From an uncultured Collinsella sp. (GTDB lineage: Bacteria; Actinomycetota; Coriobacteriia; Coriobacteriales; Coriobacteriaceae), in NCBI GenBank assembly GCA_902491415.1, contig CABUHP010000026.1, positions 1 through 13,342 of the forward strand: 13,342 bases of DNA, in the 5' to 3' direction. The translations under genes were made by a program, and so were the position numbers. Every line of letters begins with the position of its first letter. The stretch's first letter is position 1. Under the pieces are notes generated by a model. That model was not told where the DNA came from, did no database searches, and saw only the letters and a list, made by a program, of their open reading frames with translations. Positions 6,743 through 13,342 of this stretch are shown in pieces.

Positions 6743-8029
6743 CTATTTAAAGAATCCATCGTAATCATACATCTTAATCTGGCCTTCGAGCTTATCGACC
6801 GTGTCGAGCACGACGCCGACCATGATGAGGATGGACGTGCCGCCAAATGCCTGAATCAGCTGGTTACCCGTGAAGGAGAAGATGATCGAAGGCACGATGG
6901 CGATGAGCGCCAAAAAGACAGCGCTGGGAAGCGTGATCTTGTTGAGCGCGTTCTTGATGTAGGCCGCGGTAGCCCTACCCGGACGCACGCCCGGAATAAA
7001 GCCGCCCTGCTTCTTAAGGTTGTCGGCCGTGTCATCGGGGTTGAACACCATGGAGGTGTAGAAGTACGCGAAGAACACGATGAGGACAACGTTAAGCACC
7101 CAGTTGAGCCAGCCGCGCGAAAGCGCAGAGGCAACTGCCTGGATCCAGCCGATGCCGGGGAAGAACACGGCAATCTGAGCCGGGAAGTACAGCAGCGCCG
7201 AAGCGAAGATGATCGGCACGACACCCGCGGTGTTGACCTTGATGGGCAGGTAGGTGGTCTGGCCACCCATCATGCGACGGCCCACGACGCGCTTAGCGTA
7301 GGAGACCGGGATGCGGCGCTGGCCGCGCTCAAGGAAAACAATCAGCGGGATAACCAGCAGGATGATGGCGCAGATGATCACCATGGTGATGATGCCACCG
7401 GCATTGCCCTCGGTGCTGGAGAAGATAGCCTGCGGCAGACCGGCCATGATGTTCGCGAAGATGATCAGCGACATGCCATTGCCGATACCGCGCTGGGTGA
7501 TGAGCTCACCAATCCACATGATCAGCATGGCGCCCGCGGTGAGCGTACCGACGATCATGAGGTCGAAGATGATCTCGGGAGCGCCGGCGCCATTGAAGCT
7601 GATGCCGAAGCTCTTAAAGAGGAAGAGGTAACCCACGGAGTTGAGGATTGCCAGAGCCAGGGTGAGGTAACGCGAATACTGCGTAATCTTGGTCTGACCG
7701 ACCTCGCCCTCGCGGGCAAGCTCATGCAGGGAAGGCACGACGGCCTGGAGCATCTGGAGGATGATCGAGCTGGTGATGTAAGGCATGATGCCCAGCGAAA
7801 ACACCGACACATAGCTCAACGCGCCGCCAGAGAAAAGATTCAGGAGGGCCATAGCACCTGCGGCGACCGAATTGTTATCGGTCGAGAAAAGGCCCAGCAT
7901 CCCCTGGAAGGGAATGCCGGGCACAGGAACGTGCGCACCAATGCGGTACACGACGAGCATAGCTATGGTAAAAAGAATCTTTTCGCGCAATTCTTTGATG
8001 CGGAAAGCATTCTTAAGACCATTTAGCAC
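6743..8029 (-). CDS. secY: Protein translocase channel subunit SecY
   Basis: SecY is the membrane channel through which SecA or the ribosome passes secreted and membrane proteins. The 428-residue sequence has about ten hydrophobic segments. It carries the cytosolic-loop signatures [16 protein letters not shown] (179-194), [14 protein letters not shown] (234-247) and [13 protein letters not shown] (342-354). The last includes the arginine known to be needed for SecA coupling. The plug and lateral-gate regions look ordinary ([11 protein letters not shown], 31-41). The GTG start at 8029 overlaps the end of rplO by seven bases, so coupling is likely; an AAAGG lies upstream within rplO. Confidence 0.98.
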   Translation of the reverse strand: MLNGLKNAFRIKELREKILFTIAMLVVYRIGAHVPVPGIPFQGMLGLFSTDNNSVAAGAMALLNLFSGGALSYVSVFSLGIMPYITSSIILQMLQAVVPSLHELAREGEVGQTKITQYSRYLTLALAILNSVGYLFLFKSFGISFNGAGAPEIIFDLMIVGTLTAGAMLIMWIGELITQRGIGNGMSLIIFANIMAGLPQAIFSSTEGNAGGIITMVIICAIILLVIPLIVFLERGQRRIPVSYAKRVVGRRMMGGQTTYLPIKVNTAGVVPIIFASALLYFPAQIAVFFPGIGWIQAVASALSRGWLNWVLNVVLIVFFAYFYTSMVFNPDDTADNLKKQGGFIPGVRPGRATAAYIKNALNKITLPSAVFLALIAIVPSIIFSFTGNQLIQAFGGTSILIMVGVVLDTVDKLEGQIKMYDYDGFFK

Positions 8030-8472
8030 GGCAGCTCGACCTTTCCGCCGGCGGCCTCGATCTTGGCCTGCGCAGAAGCGCTGACCTTGTCGACCTTGAC
8101 CGTGAACTTCTTGGTGAGCTCACCATTGCCGAGCACCTTGACGGGCTCGAACTCGCTCTTGGTGATGCGAGCGGCCTTAAGAGCGGCACCGTCGATCACA
8201 GCGTCGTCCTCGAACTTACGCTCGAGACGCTCAACGTTAACGGCGGTGTACTCGATACGACGGGGGTTGCGGAAGCCCGGAAGCTTGGGCAGGCGCATAG
8301 CCAGCGGAGTCTGGCCACCCTCGAAGCCGGCACCCTTGGTGCCGCCAGAGCGGGAACCCTGGCCCTTCTGGCCGCGGCCAGAAGTGGTGCCGTGACCCGA
8401 AGAATTGCCACGGCCGACGCGCTTACGGTTCTTGGTGGAACCGGGCGCGGGAGTAAGATCGTGAAGCTGCAT
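8023..8472 (-). CDS. rplO: Large ribosomal subunit protein uL15
   Basis: uL15 is a 50S protein with a long Gly/Arg-rich arm that threads into 23S rRNA late in assembly. At 149 residues it is normal. The N-terminal arm reads [19 protein letters not shown] (17-35), then [20 protein letters not shown], and the C-terminal globular part ends at Cys149. GAGGAG, encoded by the last codons of rpmD, serves the ATG three bases after the rpmD stop. The 3' end overlaps secY. Confidence 0.98.
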   Translation of the reverse strand: MQLHDLTPAPGSTKNRKRVGRGNSSGHGTTSGRGQKGQGSRSGGTKGAGFEGGQTPLAMRLPKLPGFRNPRRIEYTAVNVERLERKFEDDAVIDGAALKAARITKSEFEPVKVLGNGELTKKFTVKVDKVSASAQAKIEAAGGKVELPC

Positions 8473-8475
8473 TTG

Positions 8476-8658
8476 CTACTCCTCTACAATCTCGACAAGG
8501 TGCTTGACCTTGAAGATCATGCCGCGGACGGACTCGTTGTCAGCAATCTCGCGAACCTCGCGGATCCTGTGGAGACCGAGGGCACGGACAGTACGGACCT
8601 GGTCCTGCTTGCAACCGTTGGTGCTGCGGACCTGCTTGATCTTGATGGTGTCAGCCAT
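8476..8658 (-). CDS. rpmD: Large ribosomal subunit protein uL30
   Basis: uL30 is a small 50S surface protein. The 60 residues IKIKQVRSTNGCKQDQ, then VRALGLHRIREVREI, cover the whole family fold; bacterial uL30 is usually 58-61 residues. Its ATG lies two bases after the rpsE stop, and its AAGGAG lies within the last rpsE codons, so translation is probably coupled. Confidence 0.97.
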   Translation of the reverse strand: MADTIKIKQVRSTNGCKQDQVRTVRALGLHRIREVREIADNESVRGMIFKVKHLVEIVEE

Positions 8659-8660
8659 GC

Positions 8661-9185
8661 TTAGTTCTCCTTACCGACGAACATCTCGGAGACCGTCAGG
8701 CCACGGCGAGCCGCGACGTCCTCAGGGCTGGAGAGCTCCTTGAGGCCCTCGACGGCAGCCTTGATGATGTTGAGGCCGTTGTCGGTACCGAGGGACTTGG
8801 ACAGGACGTTCTTGATGCCAGCAAGCTCAAAGAGGGGACGCACAGCGCCGCCGGCGATAACGCCGGTACCCTCGACAGCGGGCTTGATGATGATGCGGCC
8901 GGCACCAAAGTGGCCGAGAACCTCGTGCGGGATGGTGCCCTGCTCGGTCACCGGCACGTGGAACATGTTCTTCTTGGCATCGAGAGACGCCTTGGAGATG
9001 GCCAGGGGCACCTCAGCGGACTTGCCCATGCCAACGCCGACGTTGCCCTTGCCGTCGCCAACGACGACGAGAGCGACGAGGCTCATGCGACGACCACCCT
9101 TGACGGTCTTCGACACGCGGTTGATGTAAACGACGCGCTCCTCGAACTCGGAGGCCTCGCGCTGCTGCTTCTGATTACGAGCCAT
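8661..9185 (-). CDS. rpsE: Small ribosomal subunit protein uS5
   Basis: uS5 lies at the mRNA entry channel and contributes to decoding accuracy and mRNA unwinding. The protein is 174 residues. The double-stranded-RNA-binding-like domain carries [20 protein letters not shown] (28-47) and [15 protein letters not shown] (49-63). The C-terminal domain has [12 protein letters not shown] and [22 protein letters not shown], overlapping the rplR stop, stands nine bases before the ATG. The gap to rpmD is two bases. Confidence 0.98.
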   Translation of the reverse strand: MARNQKQQREASEFEERVVYINRVSKTVKGGRRMSLVALVVVGDGKGNVGVGMGKSAEVPLAISKASLDAKKNMFHVPVTEQGTIPHEVLGHFGAGRIIIKPAVEGTGVIAGGAVRPLFELAGIKNVLSKSLGTDNGLNIIKAAVEGLKELSSPEDVAARRGLTVSEMFVGKEN

Positions 9186-9199
9186 GTGCTACATACCTC

Positions 9200-9568
9200 C
9201 TAGAACTCGAGACCGGCGGCACGAGCACCGTCGGCGAGGGCCTTGACGCGGCCATGGTAGATACGGCCACCGCGATCGAAGGCGACCTTGGTGATGCCGG
9301 CCTCGATGGCGCGCTTGCCAACGAGCTGACCGACCTTCTCCGCAGCCTCCTTGTTCGAGGTGTGGGTGCCCTTGAACTCGGCCTCGAGGGTCGAGGCAGA
9401 GACGAGCGTCAGGCTGGAGCCCTTGCTGTCGTCGATGATCTGGGCATAGATGTTGGCGTTAGTACGGGTCACGCGAAGACGCGGACGCTCGGAGGTACCC
9501 GAGACCTTGCCGCGAACACGACGCTGACGACGCTTGAGGCCTTCCAGCTTCGCCTTATGCTTGTTCAT
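9200..9568 (-). CDS. rplR: Large ribosomal subunit protein uL18
   Basis: uL18 binds 5S rRNA together with uL5 and anchors it in the central protuberance. The 122 residues begin [20 protein letters not shown], with [20 protein letters not shown] (28-47) and the terminal [20 protein letters not shown] block. AGGAG lies seven bases before the ATG. A hairpin (9597-9618) lies in the 75-base gap after rplF. Confidence 0.98.
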   Translation of the reverse strand: MNKHKAKLEGLKRRQRRVRGKVSGTSERPRLRVTRTNANIYAQIIDDSKGSSLTLVSASTLEAEFKGTHTSNKEAAEKVGQLVGKRAIEAGITKVAFDRGGRIYHGRVKALADGARAAGLEF

Positions 9569-9596
9569 ACGTAAACTCCTAAAAAGGTTGATCTTG

Positions 9597-9618
9597 CCAG
9601 CACCTGACGGGGTGCTGG
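9597..9618 (-). promoter_or_regulatory. 8-base-pair hairpin between rplF and rplR
   Basis: CCAGCACC (9611-9618 read on the minus strand) pairs perfectly with GGTGCTGG (9597-9604) around a six-base loop. A run of five T lies 11 bases further on, too far for an efficient terminator. It may act as a weak attenuator, a processing site or a stabilising structure. The structure is visible; the role is inference. Confidence 0.45.
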
Positions 9619-9643
9619 TCTTATGCGAGTGAGTCGGTTACGA

Positions 9644-10180
9644 CTACTTGGCGGCCTTACCCAGCTTGCGGCGGATGTGCTCGCCAACGTAGTGGATACC
9701 CTTGCCCTTGTAAGGCTCGGGAGGACGATGGCCGCGGATCTCAGCGGCGATCTGACCGACCTGCTGCTTGTTGATACCCTTGACGTTCACGTGGGTGTTG
9801 TCGGGAACCTCGAAGGTGATGCCCTCGGGAGCCTCGACGATCACGGGGTGCGAGAAGCCCAGGGAGAACTCGAGGTTCTTGCCCTTCTGCTGCACGCGGT
9901 AGCCGACGCCGGCGAGCTCGAGCTTCTTCTCGAAGCCCTCGGAAACGCCAACAACCATGTTGTGGATGAGGGCGCGGGTGAGGCCGTGGCGGGCACGGGT
10001 CTCACGCTCGTCGTCGGGACGGGAAACGGTGAGGACGTTGTCCTCGACGTTGATGGTGAGCTTCTCAAAAACATCGAGCTCGAGCTGGCCCTTGGGACCC
10101 TTGACGACAACGTTGTTGCCGTTGACTGCCACTTCGACTCCGGCGGGAATCTGGACAGGCTTATTACCGATACGAGACAC
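9644..10180 (-). CDS. rplF: Large ribosomal subunit protein uL6
   Basis: uL6 sits near the factor-binding region of the 50S subunit and is needed late in assembly. The protein is 178 residues with two similar domains. It starts [15 protein letters not shown] and has [12 protein letters not shown] and [20 protein letters not shown]. The C-terminal RNA-binding signature is [19 protein letters not shown] (151-169). The GTG start is fixed by AAGGAG seven bases upstream and by the conserved N-terminus. It follows rpsH by 33 bases. Confidence 0.98.
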   Translation of the reverse strand: MSRIGNKPVQIPAGVEVAVNGNNVVVKGPKGQLELDVFEKLTINVEDNVLTVSRPDDERETRARHGLTRALIHNMVVGVSEGFEKKLELAGVGYRVQQKGKNLEFSLGFSHPVIVEAPEGITFEVPDNTHVNVKGINKQQVGQIAAEIRGHRPPEPYKGKGIHYVGEHIRRKLGKAAK

Positions 10181-10213
10181 GGTGATCTCCTTTCCTTCTA
10201 CCTACCGAGCGAA

Positions 10214-10612
10214 TTACCAGACGTAAGCGATGATCTCGCCGCCGACGTTGTGCTTGCGAGCATCGCGGTCGGTCATGACGCCATGGCTGGTGGAAATAAT
10301 GGCGGTACCAAGGCCACCGCGGACGCGGGGCATGTCGGCAACGCCGGTGTACTTACGCAGGCCCGGCTTGGAAATGCGGCGGATGCCGTTGATGACCTTA
10401 GCCTTCTTGGGACCATACTTAAGCGTGATGTGCAGAGTCTTCTGGGGAACGGTGTCCTCGACATCGTAGCCCTCGATGTAGCCCTCCTCGTGCAGAACAC
10501 GAGCGATCTCGACGAGCTTCTTGCTGCTCGGCATGGAGACCGTGGCCTTGTTCACAGAGTTAGCGTTACGGATGCGCGTAAGCATATCTGCGATCGGGTC
10601 TGTAAGGTTCAT
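10214..10612 (-). CDS. rpsH: Small ribosomal subunit protein uS8
   Basis: uS8 binds the central domain of 16S rRNA and is the known translational repressor of the spc operon in E. coli, where it binds near rplE. The 132 residues begin [18 protein letters not shown] and end in [20 protein letters not shown], then [15 protein letters not shown] stands seven bases before the ATG. A 119-base gap separates it from rpsZ; the rpsZ-proximal part holds a hairpin. Whether uS8 acts on the rplE leader here cannot be told from sequence. Confidence 0.98.
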   Translation of the reverse strand: MNLTDPIADMLTRIRNANSVNKATVSMPSSKKLVEIARVLHEEGYIEGYDVEDTVPQKTLHITLKYGPKKAKVINGIRRISKPGLRKYTGVADMPRVRGGLGTAIISTSHGVMTDRDARKHNVGGEIIAYVW

Positions 10613-10719
10613 ACAGATTCTCCTTCGTTCTTGATGAACACGTGCTCTTGGTTCTTCGCCGCCCTTAACGGCAAAGCCTAACTAGCGCGTTTTCCCTGTT
10701 CCAAACGGATGCTTGAAAC

Positions 10720-10739
10720 GCTGGTAGTGACTTACCAGC
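10720..10739 (-). promoter_or_regulatory. 7-base-pair hairpin over the rpsZ stop codon
   Basis: GCTGGTA (10733-10739) pairs perfectly with TACCAGC (10720-10726) across the loop AGTCAC. The rpsZ stop codon TAA lies at the stem-loop junction (10732-10734). No T-run follows. It could mark an mRNA end or processing point between rpsZ and rpsH. The role is inference. Confidence 0.4.
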
Positions 10740-10917
10740 TGGCCTTCTTAACGCCGGGAAGCTCGCCCTTGAGTGCAAGCTCACGGAAGCAGACACGGCA
10801 CAGTCCGAACTTGCGGTACACAGAGTGCGGACGGCCGCAGCGCTGGCAGCGCGTGTACTCACGAGTAGAGAACTTCTGCTTGCGATTGCACTTGACGATC
10901 ATCGATGTCTTAGCCAC
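10732..10917 (-). CDS. rpsZ: Small ribosomal subunit protein uS14, type Z (zinc)
   Basis: uS14 completes the 30S head around the A site. This is the short 61-residue zinc form, [20 protein letters not shown] onward, with the CxxC pairs Cys24/Cys27 and Cys40/Cys43 ([20 protein letters not shown]). The GTG start is supported by GAGGAGG six bases upstream. It lies in the standard place between rplE and rpsH. A zinc-free paralogue may exist elsewhere, as in other Gram-positives, but cannot be seen here. Confidence 0.97.
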   Translation of the reverse strand: MAKTSMIVKCNRKQKFSTREYTRCQRCGRPHSVYRKFGLCRVCFRELALKGELPGVKKASW

Positions 10918-10952
10918 TTATATCCTCCTCACATAGAGTATTGTTCGCCCCA

Positions 10953-10980
10953 AGCGCCGCCCCCTTGTGGGAAGGGCGCT
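10953..10980 (-). promoter_or_regulatory. Hairpin between rplE and rpsZ
   Basis: AGCGCC (10975-10980) pairs with GGCGCT (10953-10958). Inside it a further five pairs, with two G-U and one bulge, close a five-base loop. It lies 16 bases after the rplE stop with no T-run. An internal mRNA structure, not a canonical terminator; function unknown. Confidence 0.4.
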
Positions 10981-10996
10981 TATAGGGCAGGTGAAC

Positions 10997-11554
10997 CTAT
11001 TTCTTGAACGGGAAACCGAAGGCGTCCAGAAGGGCCTTGGCCTCCTCATCGGTGTTGGCGGTGGTCACGAAAGTGATGTCCATACCACGCTGGTGATCGA
11101 CGGAGTCGAAGTCGATCTCGGGGAAGATGAGCTGCTCGGTGACGCCCATGGAGAAGTTACCACGGCCGTCGAAGCTCTTGGGGGAGATGCCGCGGAAGTC
11201 GCGGATACGGGGGATCGCGACGGAGGTCAGACGATCGAAGAACTCCCACATACGGTCGCCACGCAGGGTAACCTTGCAGCCGATCGGCATACCAGCGCGC
11301 AGGCGGAAGGTAGCGATGGACTTGCGGGCACGGGTGATCATCGGCTGCTGGCCGGTGATGGCGCGCAGGTCGCGCACGGCACCGTCGATGGCCTTGGAAT
11401 CGGTAGCGGCCTCGCCGACACCCATGTTCACGACGATCTTCTCAAACTTGGGGATCATCATGACGTTCTCGTACTGGAACTTTTCCTGAAGCTGGTGCTT
11501 GACCTCGTTGTTGTACTTGGTCTTCAGACGCGGCACATACTTCTCTTCTGCCAT
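10997..11554 (-). CDS. rplE: Large ribosomal subunit protein uL5
   Basis: uL5 binds 5S rRNA and contacts the P-site tRNA and the small-subunit head. The 185 residues carry [19 protein letters not shown] (32-50), [20 protein letters not shown] (66-85), [12 protein letters not shown] and [20 protein letters not shown]. The end is [18 protein letters not shown] lies seven bases before the ATG. It is the first ribosomal gene here: rplX and rplN, normally directly upstream, are missing. In their place is a gap of 312 bases with a promoter and structured leader, then xdhC. Confidence 0.98.
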   Translation of the reverse strand: MAEEKYVPRLKTKYNNEVKHQLQEKFQYENVMMIPKFEKIVVNMGVGEAATDSKAIDGAVRDLRAITGQQPMITRARKSIATFRLRAGMPIGCKVTLRGDRMWEFFDRLTSVAIPRIRDFRGISPKSFDGRGNFSMGVTEQLIFPEIDFDSVDHQRGMDITFVTTANTDEEAKALLDAFGFPFKK

Positions 11555-11580
11555 TGTTCACTCCTTCTTGGGGTTTTAAG

Positions 11581-11674
11581 CACGGGGCGTGGCCACGGTG
11601 GGTTGTCCTCGTGCCTCCTGGCTGCATCCGCGCCGCTCATGGCATTTCGCGGTTTGGACTCGACGCAGCAGGAG
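11581..11674 (-). promoter_or_regulatory. Two-hairpin 5' leader of rplE
   Basis: In the predicted leader, CTCCTGCTGCGTC (11662-11674) pairs with GATGCAGCCAGGAG (11615-11628): 13 pairs with one G-U and a single bulged C. They enclose a 33-base loop that has its own CCGC/GCGG stem. One base later CACGAGG (11607-11613) pairs with CCCCGTG (11581-11587) with one mismatch, around the palindrome CGTGGCCACG. The real ribosome binding site (AAGGAG) lies just after the second hairpin. Such tandem stems are typical of ribosomal-protein leader regulators, but no known family was recognised, so the regulatory role is inference. Confidence 0.5.
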
Positions 11675-11691
11675 CCGACAAAACAATCGGT

Positions 11692-11720
11692 ACTATACGC
11701 GCATTGGGTGCGTATTTCCA
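11692..11720 (-). promoter_or_regulatory. Sigma-A-type promoter for the rplE operon
   Basis: On the minus strand TGGAAA (11715-11720, four of six consensus bases) and TATAGT (11692-11697, five of six) are separated by 17 bases. Transcription would begin near 11685, giving a leader of about 130 bases before rplE. Its position between xdhC and rplE fits a replacement promoter for a split spc operon. Confidence 0.6.
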
Positions 11721-11739
11721 GAAAAACCTCGTCTGCCTG

Positions 11740-11755
11740 CACAACTCCACAACTC
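11740..11755 (-). repeat. Tandem GAGTTGTG x2
   Basis: Two perfect adjacent copies of GAGTTGTG lie 20 bases upstream of the -35 of the rplE promoter. The position would suit a regulator site or an UP-like region, although it is not A/T rich. It may equally be a chance duplication. Confidence 0.5.
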
Positions 11756-11781
11756 CCCCGCACAAATGGATCCCGAAAAGC

Positions 11782-11848
11782 AGTTGCGGTGAAATAGGGA
11801 CTGTTTGGCGGCCTAACAGGCTTAAACAATCCATATTTCACCGCAACT
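11782..11848. repeat. 67-base long palindromic element between xdhC and rplE
   Basis: AGTTGCGGTGAAATA (11782-11796) is perfectly inverted at 11834-11848. After one mismatch, a further nine positions match with one exception (11798-11806 against 11824-11832). A small GCCT/AGGC stem fills the tip. The whole is a 25-position arm pair with two imperfections. It begins 18 bases past the xdhC stop. On the minus strand only TTTT with flanking G/C follows, so it is a poor canonical terminator, but it may stop or stabilise the xdhC transcript. It also looks like a dispersed palindromic repeat unit; copy number cannot be judged here. Confidence 0.75.
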
Positions 11849-11866
11849 TAATTGGTGGGGATGCGA

Positions 11867-12910
11867 TTAGCGTTTGCGGGGGACGAGTTTGGTGCGGCGC
11901 AGGTGGATCATCTCGGCGGCGATGGAGATGGCGATCTCCTCGGGGTCCTCGGCCTCGATGGCAACGCCGATCGGCAGGTGCAGCTCGTCGATCTGGTCCT
12001 GCGTAAAGCCCTCCTGCTCCAGGCGGGCGCGTACAAAGGCCGTCTTACGGCGCGAGCCCAAGCAGCCCAGATAGGCGGGTTTGGCGCGCATGGCCTGGAT
12101 CACCACGTCGATATCGGACTTGTGACCCGCCGTGGCGACCACCACCAGGTCGCGCGGGCCGATGGGGCATTGCTCGCCCAGGTTCTTGTAGTCGACCAGA
12201 CGACGGTCGTAGACACCGGGCACCCATTCGGGGGTCAGCGTGCCGGGGCGGTCGTCGCAAGCCACGACGGCAAAGCCCGCCGCCGTGAGCACCCGCGCCG
12301 TCGCAGCGCCCACGTGACCGCAGCCAAAGATGTAGGTCAGGCCCTCGGGGCAGAGCGTCTCGATGTGCGCCGCGGGAATCTCGGAGGCCGCGTTGGTGTA
12401 GGTGACCCTACTCCCCTCCTCCACCAGCGAAAGCCCGGGGCAGCCCGCAATGGTACGGCGCGATTCCTCGCCATGGTACTCGGCCACATCGCCCTCGAGC
12501 GCGCTCGCGATAAACGGCTCAAAGTCGATGACGAAGTCGCCGATGCGCCGAAAGGCCAAGACGTCGGCAATTTTCTGGAACAACGGTGCCTGGGTCGCAT
12601 CCAGATGCAGGTAGCACAGGCAGATGGCTCCGCCGCAAATCATGCCGGTATCGGAGTTCTCGCCGCCCATGGTGTAGCGGACCAGGCGCGATTGCCCTGC
12701 GGCCAGCAGCTCGCGCGCCTCGCCCAGCGCAAAGAGCTCGATCTTGCCGCCGCCGATGGTGCCCGCTTGGCTGCCATCGGCAAAGACGGCCATCCAGGCG
12801 CCCACGCCGCGCGGCGATGACCCTGCCGTGCCGGCAACTACCACCAGCTCGCACGTCTTACCGGCCTTCAGAGCACCAAGCGCTGCATTCACCACATCGA
12901 GCTTTTCCAT
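11867..12910 (-). CDS. xdhC: XdhC/CoxI family molybdenum-hydroxylase maturation protein
   Basis: XdhC-type proteins bind molybdenum cofactor and help sulfurate and insert it into xanthine dehydrogenase-like hydroxylases. The N-terminal XdhC/CoxI domain has GSSPRGVGAWMAV (30-42), GTIGGGKIE (50-58) and MICGG (90-94, the conserved cysteine motif). The C-terminal Rossmann domain has YIFGCGHVGAATARVL (193-208), an acidic pair Asp219-Asp220 after the second strand, YLGCLGSRRKT (280-290) and HLPIGVAIEAEDPEEIAISI (311-330). At 347 residues it holds both domains, like the longer family members. ATG with AGGAAA seven bases upstream, nine bases after yqeB, suggests one operon. No hydroxylase subunit lies in the window, so the enzyme served is unknown. 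Confidence 0.9.
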   Translation of the reverse strand: MEKLDVVNAALGALKAGKTCELVVVAGTAGSSPRGVGAWMAVFADGSQAGTIGGGKIELFALGEARELLAAGQSRLVRYTMGGENSDTGMICGGAICLCYLHLDATQAPLFQKIADVLAFRRIGDFVIDFEPFIASALEGDVAEYHGEESRRTIAGCPGLSLVEEGSRVTYTNAASEIPAAHIETLCPEGLTYIFGCGHVGAATARVLTAAGFAVVACDDRPGTLTPEWVPGVYDRRLVDYKNLGEQCPIGPRDLVVVATAGHKSDIDVVIQAMRAKPAYLGCLGSRRKTAFVRARLEQEGFTQDQIDELHLPIGVAIEAEDPEEIAISIAAEMIHLRRTKLVPRKR

Positions 12911-12919
12911 TGCAATTTC

Positions 12920-13342
12920 CTATCCCTGGAACACACCGGTAAGCATAGCGAGTGCCTCCAGCACGCCGCCACCGACCGACGTCGCCTTGTCCGAAATGTA
13001 GTTGATATAGCTGGCATCGCCGCGCGGATCGACATCGGCGCATTTAAAGCCCTCGGTCACCTGCACGCCGTTCGCCAAAAGCCCGCGCAGGCAGCCATCG
13101 ATCTGCGTGCACATGGGCGTATCGTCCGCGTAGCCAATCACGTCTCCGGCGCTCACGATGTCGCCGATTGCGCGGTCGGACCGAAACACGCCGGCGGCAG
13201 GGCTGTGGATAACGCGCTCCTTGCCATAGCCAGCGATAATGCCCGGCACGCCCGTGTTGGGCTGGGACGAACCTTGGGTAATGACACGGCCCAGGAAATG
13301 CCCGCGCATGGTCTCGACCACGGCGTCGCAGTCAACCGGCGC
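12920..13342 (-). CDS. yqeB: YqeB/EF2563 family selenium-dependent molybdenum hydroxylase maturation protein, 5' end off the window
   Basis: The frame stays open to the right edge (140 residues plus stop), so only the C-terminal part is present and no start is called. It carries VVETMRGHFLGRVITQGSSQ, PNTGVPGIIAGYGKERVIHS, IGDIVSAGDVIGYAD, CLRGLLANGVQVTEGFK, VDPRGD and ISDKATSVGGGVLEA. These match my memory of the C-terminal half of YqeB/EF2563 proteins, which resembles a biotinyl/lipoyl-type barrel. Members accompany selenium-dependent molybdenum hydroxylases (purine or nicotinate type) and their xdhC, mocA, yqeC and selD partners. The biochemical role is not settled. Directly followed by xdhC, which supports the call. 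Confidence 0.8.
   Translation of the reverse strand, partial: APVDCDAVVETMRGHFLGRVITQGSSQPNTGVPGIIAGYGKERVIHSPAAGVFRSDRAIGDIVSAGDVIGYADDTPMCTQIDGCLRGLLANGVQVTEGFKCADVDPRGDASYINYISDKATSVGGGVLEALAMLTGVFQG

Noticed and set aside
6641..8026. 461-codon open frame on the plus strand opposite secY and adk
   Set aside because: Composition is His/Asp/Glu/Arg-rich, the typical antisense image of a hydrophobic membrane protein in GC-rich DNA; no recognisable domain.
9623..10681. 352-codon plus-strand frame opposite rplF and rpsH
   Set aside because: Covers two certain ribosomal genes on the other strand and shows no domain; codon-bias shadow.
11524..11841. 105-codon minus-strand frame through the rplE leader and into rplE
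   Set aside because: It crosses the palindrome, promoter and leader and ends inside rplE in another frame; no family resemblance. It is not a remnant of rplX.
11852..12820. 322-codon plus-strand frame opposite xdhC
   Set aside because: xdhC has clear family motifs along its length; the opposite frame has none.

Overview
The window is a bacterial ribosomal-protein locus read entirely on the minus strand (right to left), with two accessory-looking ends. The core runs rplE-rpsZ-rpsH-rplF-rplR-rpsE-rpmD-rplO-secY-adk-map-infA-rpmJ-rpsM-rpsK-rpsD-rpoA-rplQ-truA. This is the classic spc plus alpha order, with the adk-map-infA insertion typical of Gram-positives. Moderately high GC, Shine-Dalgarno-led genes with frequent GTG/TTG starts, zinc-type S14 and L36, and a Cys4-lid adenylate kinase suggest an anaerobic high-GC Gram-positive. 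Coriobacteriia (Collinsella/Olsenella-like) is my best guess. It rests on protein character, not on a search.

Right end (about 11560-13342): the 3' part of a yqeB-like gene runs off the edge and is followed by xdhC. Both belong to maturation of molybdenum hydroxylases, including the selenium-dependent ones. A 312-base gap follows. It holds a 67-base near-perfect palindrome, a tandem 8-mer, a good sigma-A-like promoter and a two-hairpin leader ahead of rplE. The genes expected before rplE (rplX, rplN, rpsQ) are absent, so the spc operon is split exactly between rplX and rplE.

Middle (1830-11554): eighteen tightly packed genes for ribosomal proteins, SecY, adenylate kinase, methionine aminopeptidase, IF-1 and RNA polymerase alpha. 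rpsE-rpmD-rplO-secY and adk-map are tightly coupled, with gaps of 2 and 3 bases and overlaps of 7 and 4. Wider gaps carry RNA hairpins: rplE/rpsZ, over the rpsZ stop, rplF/rplR, and a larger structure between infA and rpmJ. A putative internal promoter lies before infA. A textbook intrinsic terminator follows rplQ.

Left end (1-1737): truA lies just past the terminator. Beyond a 161-base gap is a family 2 glycosyltransferase whose 3' end is cut by the window edge.

No tRNA, rRNA, CRISPR array, transposase or phage gene was seen. The most interesting feature is the operon break at rplE with its replacement promoter, structured leader and palindrome. Everything else is well-known housekeeping content.
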